A stretch of DNA of 49,903 bases from assembly GCA_002493905.1 (NCBI GenBank), contig DLAJ01000006.1, positions 2,864 to 52,766 on the forward strand, in the 5' to 3' direction. Position 1 is the first letter of the stretch, and every line of letters starts with the position of its first letter. The notes beneath the pieces are model-generated. The model saw only the letters and a program-made list of their open reading frames with translations. It had not been told where the DNA came from and searched no databases. Positions 34,435 through 42,233 of this stretch are shown here, in pieces. The position numbers and the translations under genes were made by a program. The DNA comes from Lachnospiraceae bacterium UBA7050. Lineage in GTDB: Bacteria; Bacillota; Clostridia; Lachnospirales; Lachnospiraceae.

Positions 34435-36210
34435 TTACATATTCTGCGTATTTGCTATAAATAGTTCACAATATTTTCCGCCCAAATTCATGAGTGATTG
34501 ATGATCCCCCTGTTCAATAAGCCTTCCCTTTTGTAACACGATAATTCTGTCACAACTGGCAATACCGGACATCCGGTGTGAAATCATAACACAAATATCC
34601 CGCTTCGACTTCAACGACGCAACTCCCTTATAAAAATTCATTTCTCCCTGCAGGTCTAGGGATGCTAACGGTTCATCCCACAAATTTACCCCGGCTCCCG
34701 CATACGCTGTTCTGGCAACCGCAACCTTTTGCCACTGACCCAAAGAAAGCTCTATTCCCTCGCTAAACTCTTTACCCAATTGCACACTCAATGGGATTTT
34801 TTGCAATTCTCCATCCACATCCATTTCAGCAATGCTCCGCTTAATGCGTTTCTCGTCCTCTATGTGTTTGTAGTCCGAAAATCCAACTGCCTCTTTCAAT
34901 AAGAAATGTGGTTTTAGATAGTCTTGAAAACAGGGCGCAAACATCCTCACCCGACTCTGGCGTGTATAAGATCGCAATTCTATATGATTGACAAATATAT
35001 TTCCCTCATAGTTTCGATATAGCCCCATCAAAATCTTAACAAATGTTGTTTTTCCTGATCCATTCTCACCAACAATCGCCAACCGCTGCCCCTTTAATAT
35101 AGTGAAGCTTAAATGATGTAACACATGCTCCTCTCGACCCGGATATGCAAATGACAGATTTTCTACCCGAATCTCTTCTATATCACCATCTAGTTCGATT
35201 TCCCCATCTGCTGCTTCTGCATCTTCTCCCTCAGAAAGAAAATGATACAGCCTCTCCATCTTCACATTTTCATCCCTAACGTTTCGAATCGTAGTTCCCA
35301 TAGAAATAATGGCAGAGTGTACATTTTTCCCAACGCCCAAAAGCATAACGACATCTCCCGCCAATATCGCTCCTGCAACAAACCTTCTGACCGCCAAAAC
35401 AGTTACCAACACCGGAAAAGATAAAATCATCAGCTGAAGAATTGCATAATTTTTATTCTGCTTAAAGACCCGCCGCCTTGCTCTTTCCATTGACTCATAA
35501 AGCGTATCGGACGTTTTCTTTAAGAAAAATTCCTCCGCCCGAAATGCCCTTAGCGTTGCCATCTGTTCACGATCACGGAATACACTCAAAAAGTATTGCA
35601 TTTTCCTTCTTAAAGAGGTCTCCGAAATATAGCTGCTCCAATAGGCAAATTGTGTTTTGCTCACCACTTTAATGCAAACAGCGGAAAATACTAAAAACAA
35701 TATGAATATATAAGGGGATAACTTAATGATCAATGTGAGAGGTGCAATTAATTGCACCGCCTGACTCACTAATTGGGCAGCATATGTTGTAAACAAATAG
35801 ATTGGTGTATTCGTCTGCGTTATAGAATGAATTTGGTCTCTAAATTCCTTTGTATCAAGTCTGTCATTGGAAGTGTTCAATAAACGATCACATATTAACC
35901 GATCTATATATTTCTGAATTTTATAAATCTGCTTTTCTCGTATAAACTGCGAAAATTCTTCAAAGATTATCTGAACAAATTCCGCCACGGCAATTATTAC
36001 TACACAAAATATTATTTCACTTTTTACATTATCATTATTGCCACCCTGCGCTGAAAATAAATTAATTAGTTTACCAGTATAAAGTAAAATAAGCGTCGCT
36101 GATATTCCGGATAATAAATACTGAGCCACTGTAAAAAGCGCATTAATCGGTCCTGCTCTCCATATACTTCCAAATATGAATTTATAGTATTGAACTTTTC
36201 TATACTTCAT
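34435..36210 (-). CDS. ABC transporter, fused membrane and ATPase domains (first of pair)
   Basis: Exporter half-transporter. Membrane segments span residues about 15-320, followed by an ATPase domain with Walker A GENGSGKTTFV, Q-loop CFQDY, Walker B VNLWDEP, D-loop SLD and H-loop MISHRMS. The signature reads LSLGQWQKVAVAR, one residue off LSGGQ. The canonical partner therefore likely supplies the main ATPase site in a heterodimer. It has no peptidase domain. The ATG (36208-36210) overlaps the stop of the radical SAM gene as ATGA, with GGAGA upstream; a longer open frame to 36288 is not needed. Confidence 0.87.
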   Translation of the reverse strand: MKYRKVQYYKFIFGSIWRAGPINALFTVAQYLLSGISATLILLYTGKLINLFSAQGGNNDNVKSEIIFCVVIIAVAEFVQIIFEEFSQFIREKQIYKIQKYIDRLICDRLLNTSNDRLDTKEFRDQIHSITQTNTPIYLFTTYAAQLVSQAVQLIAPLTLIIKLSPYIFILFLVFSAVCIKVVSKTQFAYWSSYISETSLRRKMQYFLSVFRDREQMATLRAFRAEEFFLKKTSDTLYESMERARRRVFKQNKNYAILQLMILSFPVLVTVLAVRRFVAGAILAGDVVMLLGVGKNVHSAIISMGTTIRNVRDENVKMERLYHFLSEGEDAEAADGEIELDGDIEEIRVENLSFAYPGREEHVLHHLSFTILKGQRLAIVGENGSGKTTFVKILMGLYRNYEGNIFVNHIELRSYTRQSRVRMFAPCFQDYLKPHFLLKEAVGFSDYKHIEDEKRIKRSIAEMDVDGELQKIPLSVQLGKEFSEGIELSLGQWQKVAVARTAYAGAGVNLWDEPLASLDLQGEMNFYKGVASLKSKRDICVMISHRMSGIASCDRIIVLQKGRLIEQGDHQSLMNLGGKYCELFIANTQNM

Positions 36211-37232
36211 AAAGAATCTCCGCACTGTCCACAGTAATAACTTGGCGCGTATAAATCGCCCGAATATCCATATGCAATTGCTCTGCATCCGCCGTTACAA
36301 TTATTTATATATTTGCAATCTCTACACAGCGGGTTTCTAACCATAGTTGATTTGGATAATAACCGAATTTGTTTTGCACCTTCGGACTCATTCAATATAT
36401 AATCTAACGAGCTTTCGAATATATTTCCCATTAAAAGATTTAATGTATTACAAGGGAATACATCCCCATTATTGTGAATACTGATTTGTGTAATCCCTGC
36501 TTTACAAGGCAGCAATGTTCGAGCACTGCCTTGTAATTTTTCATCATAGCATTTTTCATAACCCAAGCCAAGATTTATCTGGTACTCTGCGCTAATTTGA
36601 GGAAGCTTCTGCAACAGCCTCTCTAGGCAGTCTTTATCTGGACGCAAATACTCAAACACCTTTTTTCCTAAGCCTGCAGGTTGTAATGGAAAAAATCCCA
36701 CATGATTTACCCTTAATTTTTTTGCTAGCTTAACCAAATTCAGTATTTCATCTTCCCCAGAATTATACTTTGTTAATGTACACATTATATTAACATCAAA
36801 TCCCTGCTTCACCAAAAAGTTTATGCCATCAATCACCTCCAGAAATGATTCATCATCCCGGGTTAATCCATTTAATCTCTGCGATGAGGCGTCCAAGCTA
36901 ACCAGAAAATGCACCCTTTGCTTTTTAGGCATTTTAGAAAGAAACTGGCTATGTTTTGTTATTAGAGTGCCATTAGTCAGAAGGGACACCGAAAAATCTC
37001 TCATCAGTATCTGTATGATTTCCTCTATGTATTCATGTAAAAAAGGTTCTCCACCCGTGACGTTAATTCGACATACATGCTTTCCCTTCAACATTATAAT
37101 TATCTTTTTAATATCTTCTACAGTCATTGTCGTACTTTTAGCCATGATATCATCCGCGCTACAATACACACATCTAAAATTACATTTTCCTATGATGTTT
37201 ATATAAGCACTCATTAACCATGAATCTATCAT
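36207..37232 (-). CDS. radical SAM/SPASM peptide maturase (second)
   Basis: A 341-aa radical SAM enzyme. The 4Fe-4S motif is CNFRCVYC (Cys17, 21, 24), followed by the SAM-binding TGGEPF. The C-terminal SPASM part has CKAGITQISIHNNGDVFPCNTLNLLMGNIFE and then CRDCKYINNCNGGCRA and CGQCG, enough Cys for auxiliary clusters. Such enzymes make carbon-sulfur or carbon-carbon links in RiPPs. AAGGG lies before ATG 37230-37232, and this start puts the cluster Cys at the same positions as in the other maturase. It is encoded just after the two precursors. Confidence 0.85.
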   Translation of the reverse strand: MIDSWLMSAYINIIGKCNFRCVYCSADDIMAKSTTMTVEDIKKIIIMLKGKHVCRINVTGGEPFLHEYIEEIIQILMRDFSVSLLTNGTLITKHSQFLSKMPKKQRVHFLVSLDASSQRLNGLTRDDESFLEVIDGINFLVKQGFDVNIMCTLTKYNSGEDEILNLVKLAKKLRVNHVGFFPLQPAGLGKKVFEYLRPDKDCLERLLQKLPQISAEYQINLGLGYEKCYDEKLQGSARTLLPCKAGITQISIHNNGDVFPCNTLNLLMGNIFESSLDYILNESEGAKQIRLLSKSTMVRNPLCRDCKYINNCNGGCRAIAYGYSGDLYAPSYYCGQCGDSL

Positions 37233-37295
37233 ACATTTGTCCCTTAGACCCTTACCAATTAATATGTTACAGTTCATCTGTCAAAAAACACAACT

Positions 37296-37415
37296 CTATT
37301 TACCAGACGTTGAACAATTATTATTGTTCCCTGACCCGCTGCTAGAACACGTGTTATTTCCTCCGCAAAATACCTCCGTTATTTCATATACCACTGGTTC
37401 AATAAATTCTTTCAT
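37296..37415 (-). CDS. RiPP precursor peptide, copy B (39 aa)
   Basis: Very small gene directly before the second radical SAM gene. The leader is MKEFIEPVVYEITEVF; the core begins with CGGNNTC, continues SSSGSGNNNN and ends CSTSGK. Three Cys (17, 23, 34) sit in a Ser/Gly/Asn-rich background. AGAGGTGAG precedes the ATG at 37413-37415. It differs from copy A at only four residues (2, 8, 9 and 39); residues 10-38 are identical although about twelve codons differ silently. Identification rests on position between PqqD-type and radical SAM genes, tandem duplication and composition. Confidence 0.85.
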   Translation of the reverse strand: MKEFIEPVVYEITEVFCGGNNTCSSSGSGNNNNCSTSGK

Positions 37416-37447
37416 ATCATCTCACCTCTATTCTTATTTCCTGTTTA

Positions 37448-37567
37448 TTAGTTCCCTGATGTTGAGCAATTATTATTATTTCCCGATCCGCTGCTAGAAC
37501 ACGTATTATTTCCTCCACAAAATACTTCTGTTATTTCATATATCATTGGCTCAATAAACTCTTCCAT
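37448..37567 (-). CDS. RiPP precursor peptide, copy A (39 aa)
   Basis: First of two tandem precursor genes (152-base spacing). The leader is MEEFIEPMIYEITEVF and the core runs CGGNNTC, SSSGSGNNNN, CSTSGN. GGAGG lies upstream of the ATG at 37565-37567, 40 bases after the PqqD-type gene. The hydrophobic/acidic leader is of the kind bound by a PqqD-type recognition element. Cys as thioether donors and Ser/Thr/Asn as acceptors or phosphorylation sites are possible, but no modification can be read from sequence. Confidence 0.86.
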   Translation of the reverse strand: MEEFIEPMIYEITEVFCGGNNTCSSSGSGNNNNCSTSGN

Positions 37568-37607
37568 ATAAATTTCACCTCCTTATTTTTCCCCCGCCTG
37601 CCACTTA

Positions 37608-37913
37608 TTAATTGGTAAGAATCTCTCCTTCATCACACTCTATCAACCCAATATCTACTAATTTTTGCACCGTCTCCTGAACCTTCTTCAAATTATTCTC
37701 ATCTAATCTATATATCTTAGACGTATTACATTCGATTTCTTCCATTGTCAGAGGGGTCTCGCATTGTTTTAATAAGAACAGGGCTGTTTCATTTAAATAA
37801 TGCAGTTTTTCATCATCAATATTGAAAACTACCGCAAAAATTTTCTGCTTGCCTTCTTCCGACTCAACATCTTCATTTATTATTAATCCCGCATGCTGCA
37901 TATATTTTTTCAT
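37608..37913 (-). CDS. PqqD-type RiPP recognition protein
   Basis: A 101-aa stand-alone leader-binding protein (RRE). It shows the PqqD pattern: a beta-rich start with KIFAVVFNIDDEKLHYLNETALFLLKQC, then helices LTMEEIECN and LKKVQETVQKLVDIGLIECDE. These proteins hold the precursor leader and present the core to the modifying enzyme. Neither radical SAM protein in the cluster carries such a domain. The gene begins 2 bases after the first radical SAM gene, and its GGGAGAGG lies inside that gene. Confidence 0.85.
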   Translation of the reverse strand: MKKYMQHAGLIINEDVESEEGKQKIFAVVFNIDDEKLHYLNETALFLLKQCETPLTMEEIECNTSKIYRLDENNLKKVQETVQKLVDIGLIECDEGEILTN

Positions 37914-37915
37914 TA

Positions 37916-38980
37916 TTACCTCTCCCTCTGTATCAAATATTTAGCAGGAAATCTTCCTGCCCTATAGGCCTCCGCACAAAAATTATAATATCTCATATTC
38001 AAGCTAGGATATTGAACGGCCGTCGCTCTACAGAATCCCTTGCAAATGCAATTAAATATACATCGTTTACATGGTTCCAAAAATTTTTTCTCCGCATTTA
38101 TGAGTACATCTTGTAGCTTTATATCATCAGTCCAAAATTCGGCTAGCGTCACATCATCCGCAATACTAAATTGGTAATCATCATGTGCTTCTCCTATCCC
38201 ACATAAGCTGAATTTTCCATTTGCCAATAGTGTTAAGCGGTTGCAAAAACTACACTCGTTTTTATACTCCTTCACTCTGCCAAGTGCCATAAATGCAGGT
38301 GGTATAGGCGTTCCTACTACAATATTGTGTTTATATTTTTGTATTAGCATTTGTTGATCTCGATAAAATTTAATCTGTTCCTCTACACTAAAAGTCCCGT
38401 TTTCTAAGTAAAGCTGTTCACCCCTACCACACGGCTGTACCGGCAACACCCTTAAATATCTAATACCTAAATCTATACATAAACGTATAGTGTCCTCTAC
38501 ATATGTGTTATTAACTTTACTTACAGCCATAATACACTGTTGAATAACACTTGCTTTTTTCAACTCTTTAATCGTTTTTACTACTGTATTAAAGGTTCCC
38601 TTTACTCCCCGTATACTGTCATGAACCTCAGACATCGGTCCGTCAATGCTTACTATAATTTCTATATTATCAAATTCTGCAAACCTTTCTATTCTCTCAT
38701 TTCCTATTAATGTTGCATTAGACTCAATTTGCAAATAAACGTCTCTTTTTTCTAAAAAGCATGCTATAATCTCATCAATATTGGGATGCATAAACGGCTC
38801 TCCGCCAGTAAGCAAAAAACTACGCACCCCCATAGTATAAGCTTGTCCAAACCTTTTCCGTATAATCTCAATGCTTAAATAATCCGAGTGCATCCCAGCC
38901 GAAATCCAACAATGCCCACATTTCAAATTGCAGTCATTTGTTAAGTAAAAAGTCATTCCCCTTAGCTCGCGTTTATTCAT
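37916..38980 (-). CDS. radical SAM/SPASM peptide maturase (first)
   Basis: A 354-aa radical SAM enzyme with CNLKCGHC (Cys17, 21, 24) and TGGEPFMHP. The C-terminal SPASM region has CSFCNRLTLLANGKFSLCGIGE and CKRCIFNCICKGFCRA plus a final YNFC, consistent with two auxiliary clusters. Sequence similarity to the second maturase is only general, so the two may perform different steps. The start overlaps the stop of the nucleotidyltransferase gene (ATGA). It lies directly upstream of the PqqD-type gene. Confidence 0.87.
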   Translation of the reverse strand: MNKRELRGMTFYLTNDCNLKCGHCWISAGMHSDYLSIEIIRKRFGQAYTMGVRSFLLTGGEPFMHPNIDEIIACFLEKRDVYLQIESNATLIGNERIERFAEFDNIEIIVSIDGPMSEVHDSIRGVKGTFNTVVKTIKELKKASVIQQCIMAVSKVNNTYVEDTIRLCIDLGIRYLRVLPVQPCGRGEQLYLENGTFSVEEQIKFYRDQQMLIQKYKHNIVVGTPIPPAFMALGRVKEYKNECSFCNRLTLLANGKFSLCGIGEAHDDYQFSIADDVTLAEFWTDDIKLQDVLINAEKKFLEPCKRCIFNCICKGFCRATAVQYPSLNMRYYNFCAEAYRAGRFPAKYLIQRER

Positions 38981-40608
38981 ATGCTTACTTCTCTCTGTGC
39001 TCCAATCTCATTTTCCGATAATTGTACATTCGTCGAATATCCAAATGGCATCAATATATCCTTTCCAAAATTTGTTGCACATCCCACAACGATATTAATG
39101 CATAAGATAAACTCTTTCCGCAAAACAGGATTTATCCTTAGAAAATTCCACGGAATCATAATAATACATTTATAACCATCCTGAAAGTTTTCACAGTGCA
39201 AAGTACATTCTTTTATTTCCATCGGGACTCTTCTTTCACCTACCATCCTATATACTTTATGATTCCCATCATATTTAGGCAAAATACTTAGGATAATATG
39301 TTGCCGAACAAATTCCAATGTGATTTTGTCTTGTGTTTCATCATAATATTTATTGCTCCCAAATTGATACTCACCGTCTATAACCTTAATCACCCCTATA
39401 AAAAATATCTTACTCCAGTAAAGCCTTATCATCGCCTCTTTTGTATTAATATTAAAACTATGCCCACCATAAACATCATTCCAATATCCACAGGTCATTG
39501 TTAAAATTGGGAGGCTTAGATCATCAATTGTCAAATTTTCCTGTTCTCGGTCAACTATTTTTTCACAATTCATCTTTTTGCCATATTGCAACATAGCCAA
39601 ATGTTTATTACCTAATAACAGCGCCTTTTCTCCTTCTTCTTTTTTATAGAATAATCTGTCTTCAAAAAATGAAAAAATATCACCATCACTATAATCGTGC
39701 TTCACTCTATTAAAAAAAGTAAACTTAAATTGTTCTGCAACAAACTTTCCATAAATCCTCTCCGCTAAATCAAGCATTTCATTTACAACATATATGGAAT
39801 CTATGCTATTTGCATATTGGTAAAACTCCAGTTCTTTTTCAGCATTTACTATCTGAAGGTATAATTCCCTAATATCCATCAGATTCTTCAAATTCATGAC
39901 ATGTGTATGTGCCACCATTCTATAGGGATGCGGATAATGCCTCCACGCATGATAGCACGCAAAAACACAACCATCAAACAACGTCGGAACGCACAAATAA
40001 CCGTTTTTGTCAGCGTTATCAAAAATCTGATCTAAATGCTCCGGACTCTTTTTCATTATCTTATGTATGTCAAAAGTAACTTCTACTCCATCGACAATTT
40101 TCTTTACCTCGCCTACCATCTCTCCTGTATGAAAAAATGAATGTCTAAGCCATGAAGCAATCGCGCCAGATTCACCTATATAGCCCAAATCTTCTAGCGC
40201 ATGAAGCAAATTACCAAAATTATCCTTATCCACCGCAATGTCAATATCTTTATAATCTCGCAAACCTTGATATATGTTTTCGTCAAGTGCATATCCCTTT
40301 AAGCACAAAACATATGTGTGCATATCCGTTAATTTTCTTTTTAACTTTTCCATTTCAGATATATAGATTTTTTTATGCATCTCTCTATCTCGTAAAATCT
40401 TATCTTCTGATAGAAACTCAGAACATATCAACCCCAATCTTTTTGCATTCTTATAAACAACGGTATATACCTCCTGTTCGTCCGCAATTCTAAAAACCGA
40501 TTTCCAATTAGGGTCCTGCACCTTAATCGTTCCGATTTCATCCAAATCAGTTTTAATTTTAGCCAAGCTAACCACCATTTGCTCTGCACTTGATAATCGC
40601 CGATTCAT
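38977..40608 (-). CDS. NTP_transf_5-type nucleotidyltransferase with extra C-terminal domain
   Basis: Residues about 85-320 resemble the nucleotidyltransferase family PF14907 seen in peptide-modification and polysaccharide clusters: TYVLCLKGYALDENIYQ, then YKDIDIAVDKDN with the metal-binding Asp pair (about residue 120), and HSFFHTGEM and DIHKIM. The last 200 residues form a separate domain with AMIRLYWSKIFFIGVIKVID and YKCIIMIPWNFLRIN, reminiscent of CBM9-like beta-sandwiches; this is a tentative reading. A homologue accompanies HPr-kinase-like genes in lasso peptide clusters. ATG 40606-40608 is chosen over a GTG at 40614. Confidence 0.7.
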   Translation of the reverse strand: MNRRLSSAEQMVVSLAKIKTDLDEIGTIKVQDPNWKSVFRIADEQEVYTVVYKNAKRLGLICSEFLSEDKILRDREMHKKIYISEMEKLKRKLTDMHTYVLCLKGYALDENIYQGLRDYKDIDIAVDKDNFGNLLHALEDLGYIGESGAIASWLRHSFFHTGEMVGEVKKIVDGVEVTFDIHKIMKKSPEHLDQIFDNADKNGYLCVPTLFDGCVFACYHAWRHYPHPYRMVAHTHVMNLKNLMDIRELYLQIVNAEKELEFYQYANSIDSIYVVNEMLDLAERIYGKFVAEQFKFTFFNRVKHDYSDGDIFSFFEDRLFYKKEEGEKALLLGNKHLAMLQYGKKMNCEKIVDREQENLTIDDLSLPILTMTCGYWNDVYGGHSFNINTKEAMIRLYWSKIFFIGVIKVIDGEYQFGSNKYYDETQDKITLEFVRQHIILSILPKYDGNHKVYRMVGERRVPMEIKECTLHCENFQDGYKCIIMIPWNFLRINPVLRKEFILCINIVVGCATNFGKDILMPFGYSTNVQLSENEIGAQREVSI

Positions 40609-40620
40609 AAGCACTATACC

Positions 40621-41679
40621 CTATATAACAGCAAAAACAACAGTTTCCATTAAATCTTCTCTTTTGTGGGACAAAAACAGCTTATATTCTGGTACAAATT
40701 CTTTGATTTTTTGGGGGACTATAATGAAGTCTTCCGCAGAATGGTATACGCAAATTGCAAGTTTGGGTTTGTTTCTCTTAATCGTCTGCTCTGCGCCACA
40801 CAGAACCTCGTATTCCGCTCCCTCGATATCCATTTTTATAAAGTCCACTTTTTCAATACCGTTTTTGCAACAGTAAACATCAAGTGTTATCGCCTCTGAC
40901 AAAATCCCTGAATTCTCATATGATACGCAACTAGCAGCTCCTTGAGGCTGAATGAATATCTTCCTGCAACTGCTCCATAAACATATATTTTCAACAATAA
41001 CATTTTGGATCTTATTCCTTTTACAGTTGCAATCTGCGACCCATGCATTTTTCGCAACAGCCTCAAACGCATATACCATTCCTGTAGTTCCTACCATCTT
41101 AGAAAACCATATTGAAGTCTCGCCGTAAAATGCACCAACACTTATAACAATATCTCCCTTTTCCGGCTCGCAAATACCTTTTAATAAATACTGCTCTCTA
41201 ATCCACGTATCATATATCTCCGTTTCACATGTATATATCTTCATATTCTCAATTTGATAAATATTTTGAAAATTATTAATAAAATCCCTTTCTTTTATCT
41301 GTATTACCCCTTTGGGCATATCCAAAATTCGCTTTGCAATATCTCCACAAATCATATAGGCAAGATTTCTTTTTATCAGCCATTCCAAAAGGTTTTTTGA
41401 ATCATCATCATGAAATATTGCTTTGATATTTTCAAACTTATCCGCATTTTGTAAGTAATAAGATGAAAACCTCGCCGCCTGCATTTTCTTTTCCCATTCA
41501 AACTTTATATCACATAAAATTGGAATAACTACTGTCGGCATATCAATCTTCTCGGCACACTTTTCCGAAAAATCATTTATATCTTGTATATCCCAACACA
41601 ATTGGTCTATATTGTAGCCCGGTTTTGAATAGATAGAATTTTCGATTTTTTGTAATACTTCCTCTAAATACAAATTCAT
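40621..41679 (-). CDS. FkbM-family SAM methyltransferase
   Basis: First gene of the cluster. The C-terminal part (about residues 170-352) is an FkbM methyltransferase domain: VISVGAFYGETSIWFSK (SAM-binding loop), YAFEAVAKN, DFIKMDIEGAEYEVLCGAE and KLAICVYHSAED. The N-terminal 160 residues are helical and unassigned. It could methylate the peptide or a sugar or nucleotide attached by the neighbouring nucleotidyltransferase. The product is unknown. Only a weak AAGATAAG lies before the ATG. It is preceded by a consensus promoter. Confidence 0.85.
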   Translation of the reverse strand: MNLYLEEVLQKIENSIYSKPGYNIDQLCWDIQDINDFSEKCAEKIDMPTVVIPILCDIKFEWEKKMQAARFSSYYLQNADKFENIKAIFHDDDSKNLLEWLIKRNLAYMICGDIAKRILDMPKGVIQIKERDFINNFQNIYQIENMKIYTCETEIYDTWIREQYLLKGICEPEKGDIVISVGAFYGETSIWFSKMVGTTGMVYAFEAVAKNAWVADCNCKRNKIQNVIVENICLWSSCRKIFIQPQGAASCVSYENSGILSEAITLDVYCCKNGIEKVDFIKMDIEGAEYEVLCGAEQTIKRNKPKLAICVYHSAEDFIIVPQKIKEFVPEYKLFLSHKREDLMETVVFAVI

Positions 41680-41740
41680 CTTATCTTAATTACCTATCCC
41701 ATTTGTAGGTTTTTATGATACAATAACATTCCAGTCTCTT

Positions 41741-41772
41741 AATTCTATAATAATCTATAATAATCTATAATA
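41741..41772 (-). repeat. three 10-bp direct repeats in the cluster leader
   Basis: TAATCTATAA occurs at 41751-41760 and 41761-41770, with an imperfect copy at 41741-41750. The period is one helical turn. They lie between the promoter and the first gene of the peptide cluster. Confidence 0.65.
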
Positions 41773-41807
41773 AGCCTTCACTACGCTGCTTCTTTATGTG
41801 TAGTTCC

Positions 41808-41836
41808 ATTATATTCTTATCATTTGTGCTTGTCAA
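41808..41836 (-). promoter_or_regulatory. consensus promoter of the peptide cluster
   Basis: TTGACA (41831-41836), exactly 17 bp and TATAAT (41808-41813) on the minus strand. It is a perfect housekeeping promoter about 120 bases upstream of the FkbM-type gene. No other strong promoter is evident within the eleven-gene block. Confidence 0.85.
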
Positions 41837-42095
41837 GTCTAATTTCATTAAAAAAATAAAATCGAATAAATTGAATAAATCTTAATTTTTTAGCTAAGCT
41901 CACGCGCTTCCTGAAATATCGAAAAGCAACACTTTTTTTGAGCTTTGCGGGACAAAAAGACGGACGGTTTGTATCCTGCATTAGGGATAAGCTGCCTTTT
42001 CATGAAAAAAGGGTACACAAACCAGATTTGAAAAGAAATTTTTCAGGTTAAATGCAACGCTTCAAGTCGTTGCGTTTACTCTGACGGGTTCCGAT
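41837..42095. other. intergenic region right of the peptide cluster
   Basis: About 260 bases without a gene. It contains paired arms GGTTTGT (41966-41972) and ACAAACC (42017-42023) enclosing smaller stems. A hairpin GCAACG/CGTTGC is at 42054-42073. No known RNA family is recognised. Confidence 0.5.
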
Positions 42096-42233
42096 TGCCA
42101 ATTCTCTTCATTTTGGGGGTTGGCATTTTCTTTTTATGTGGTATACTTATATGGCAGCATGTTTTTAGCGCGTTGAAGCGTTACACTTTAACGCGCGATT
42201 GAAATCAAAATGACAGTCCCGTATATCATCCGC
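42096..42233 (+). repeat. 138-bp direct repeat, left copy, with promoter and hairpin
   Basis: About 90 percent identical to 43223-43360 (14 differences by eye). In order it holds a terminator-like stem (TGCCAA/TTGGCA then T-rich), a promoter TTGGCA-16 bp-TATACT with a TG extension (42120-42147), and an 11-bp hairpin (42168-42178 with 42186-42196, loop CGTTACA). It lies upstream of the traX-like gene and runs into the mtnN remnant. Confidence 0.85.

Noticed and set aside
37237..37497. Plus-strand open frame of 86 codons over the precursor region
   Set aside because: It runs antisense to both precursor genes, lacks a ribosome site, and its composition follows from the opposite strand.
37296..37567. 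SCIFF or classical sactipeptide precursor
   Set aside because: SCIFF peptides have six Cys, and known sactipeptides usually have several Cys in the N-terminal half. Here there are three spread through a Ser/Gly/Asn-rich core.
31256..41679. Lasso peptide cluster, because of the HPr-kinase-like, nucleotidyltransferase, PqqD-type and ABC genes
   Set aside because: There is no asparagine-synthetase-like cyclase and no transglutaminase-fold leader peptidase. Two radical SAM enzymes are present instead, and the core has no Gly1 plus Asp/Glu ring pattern.
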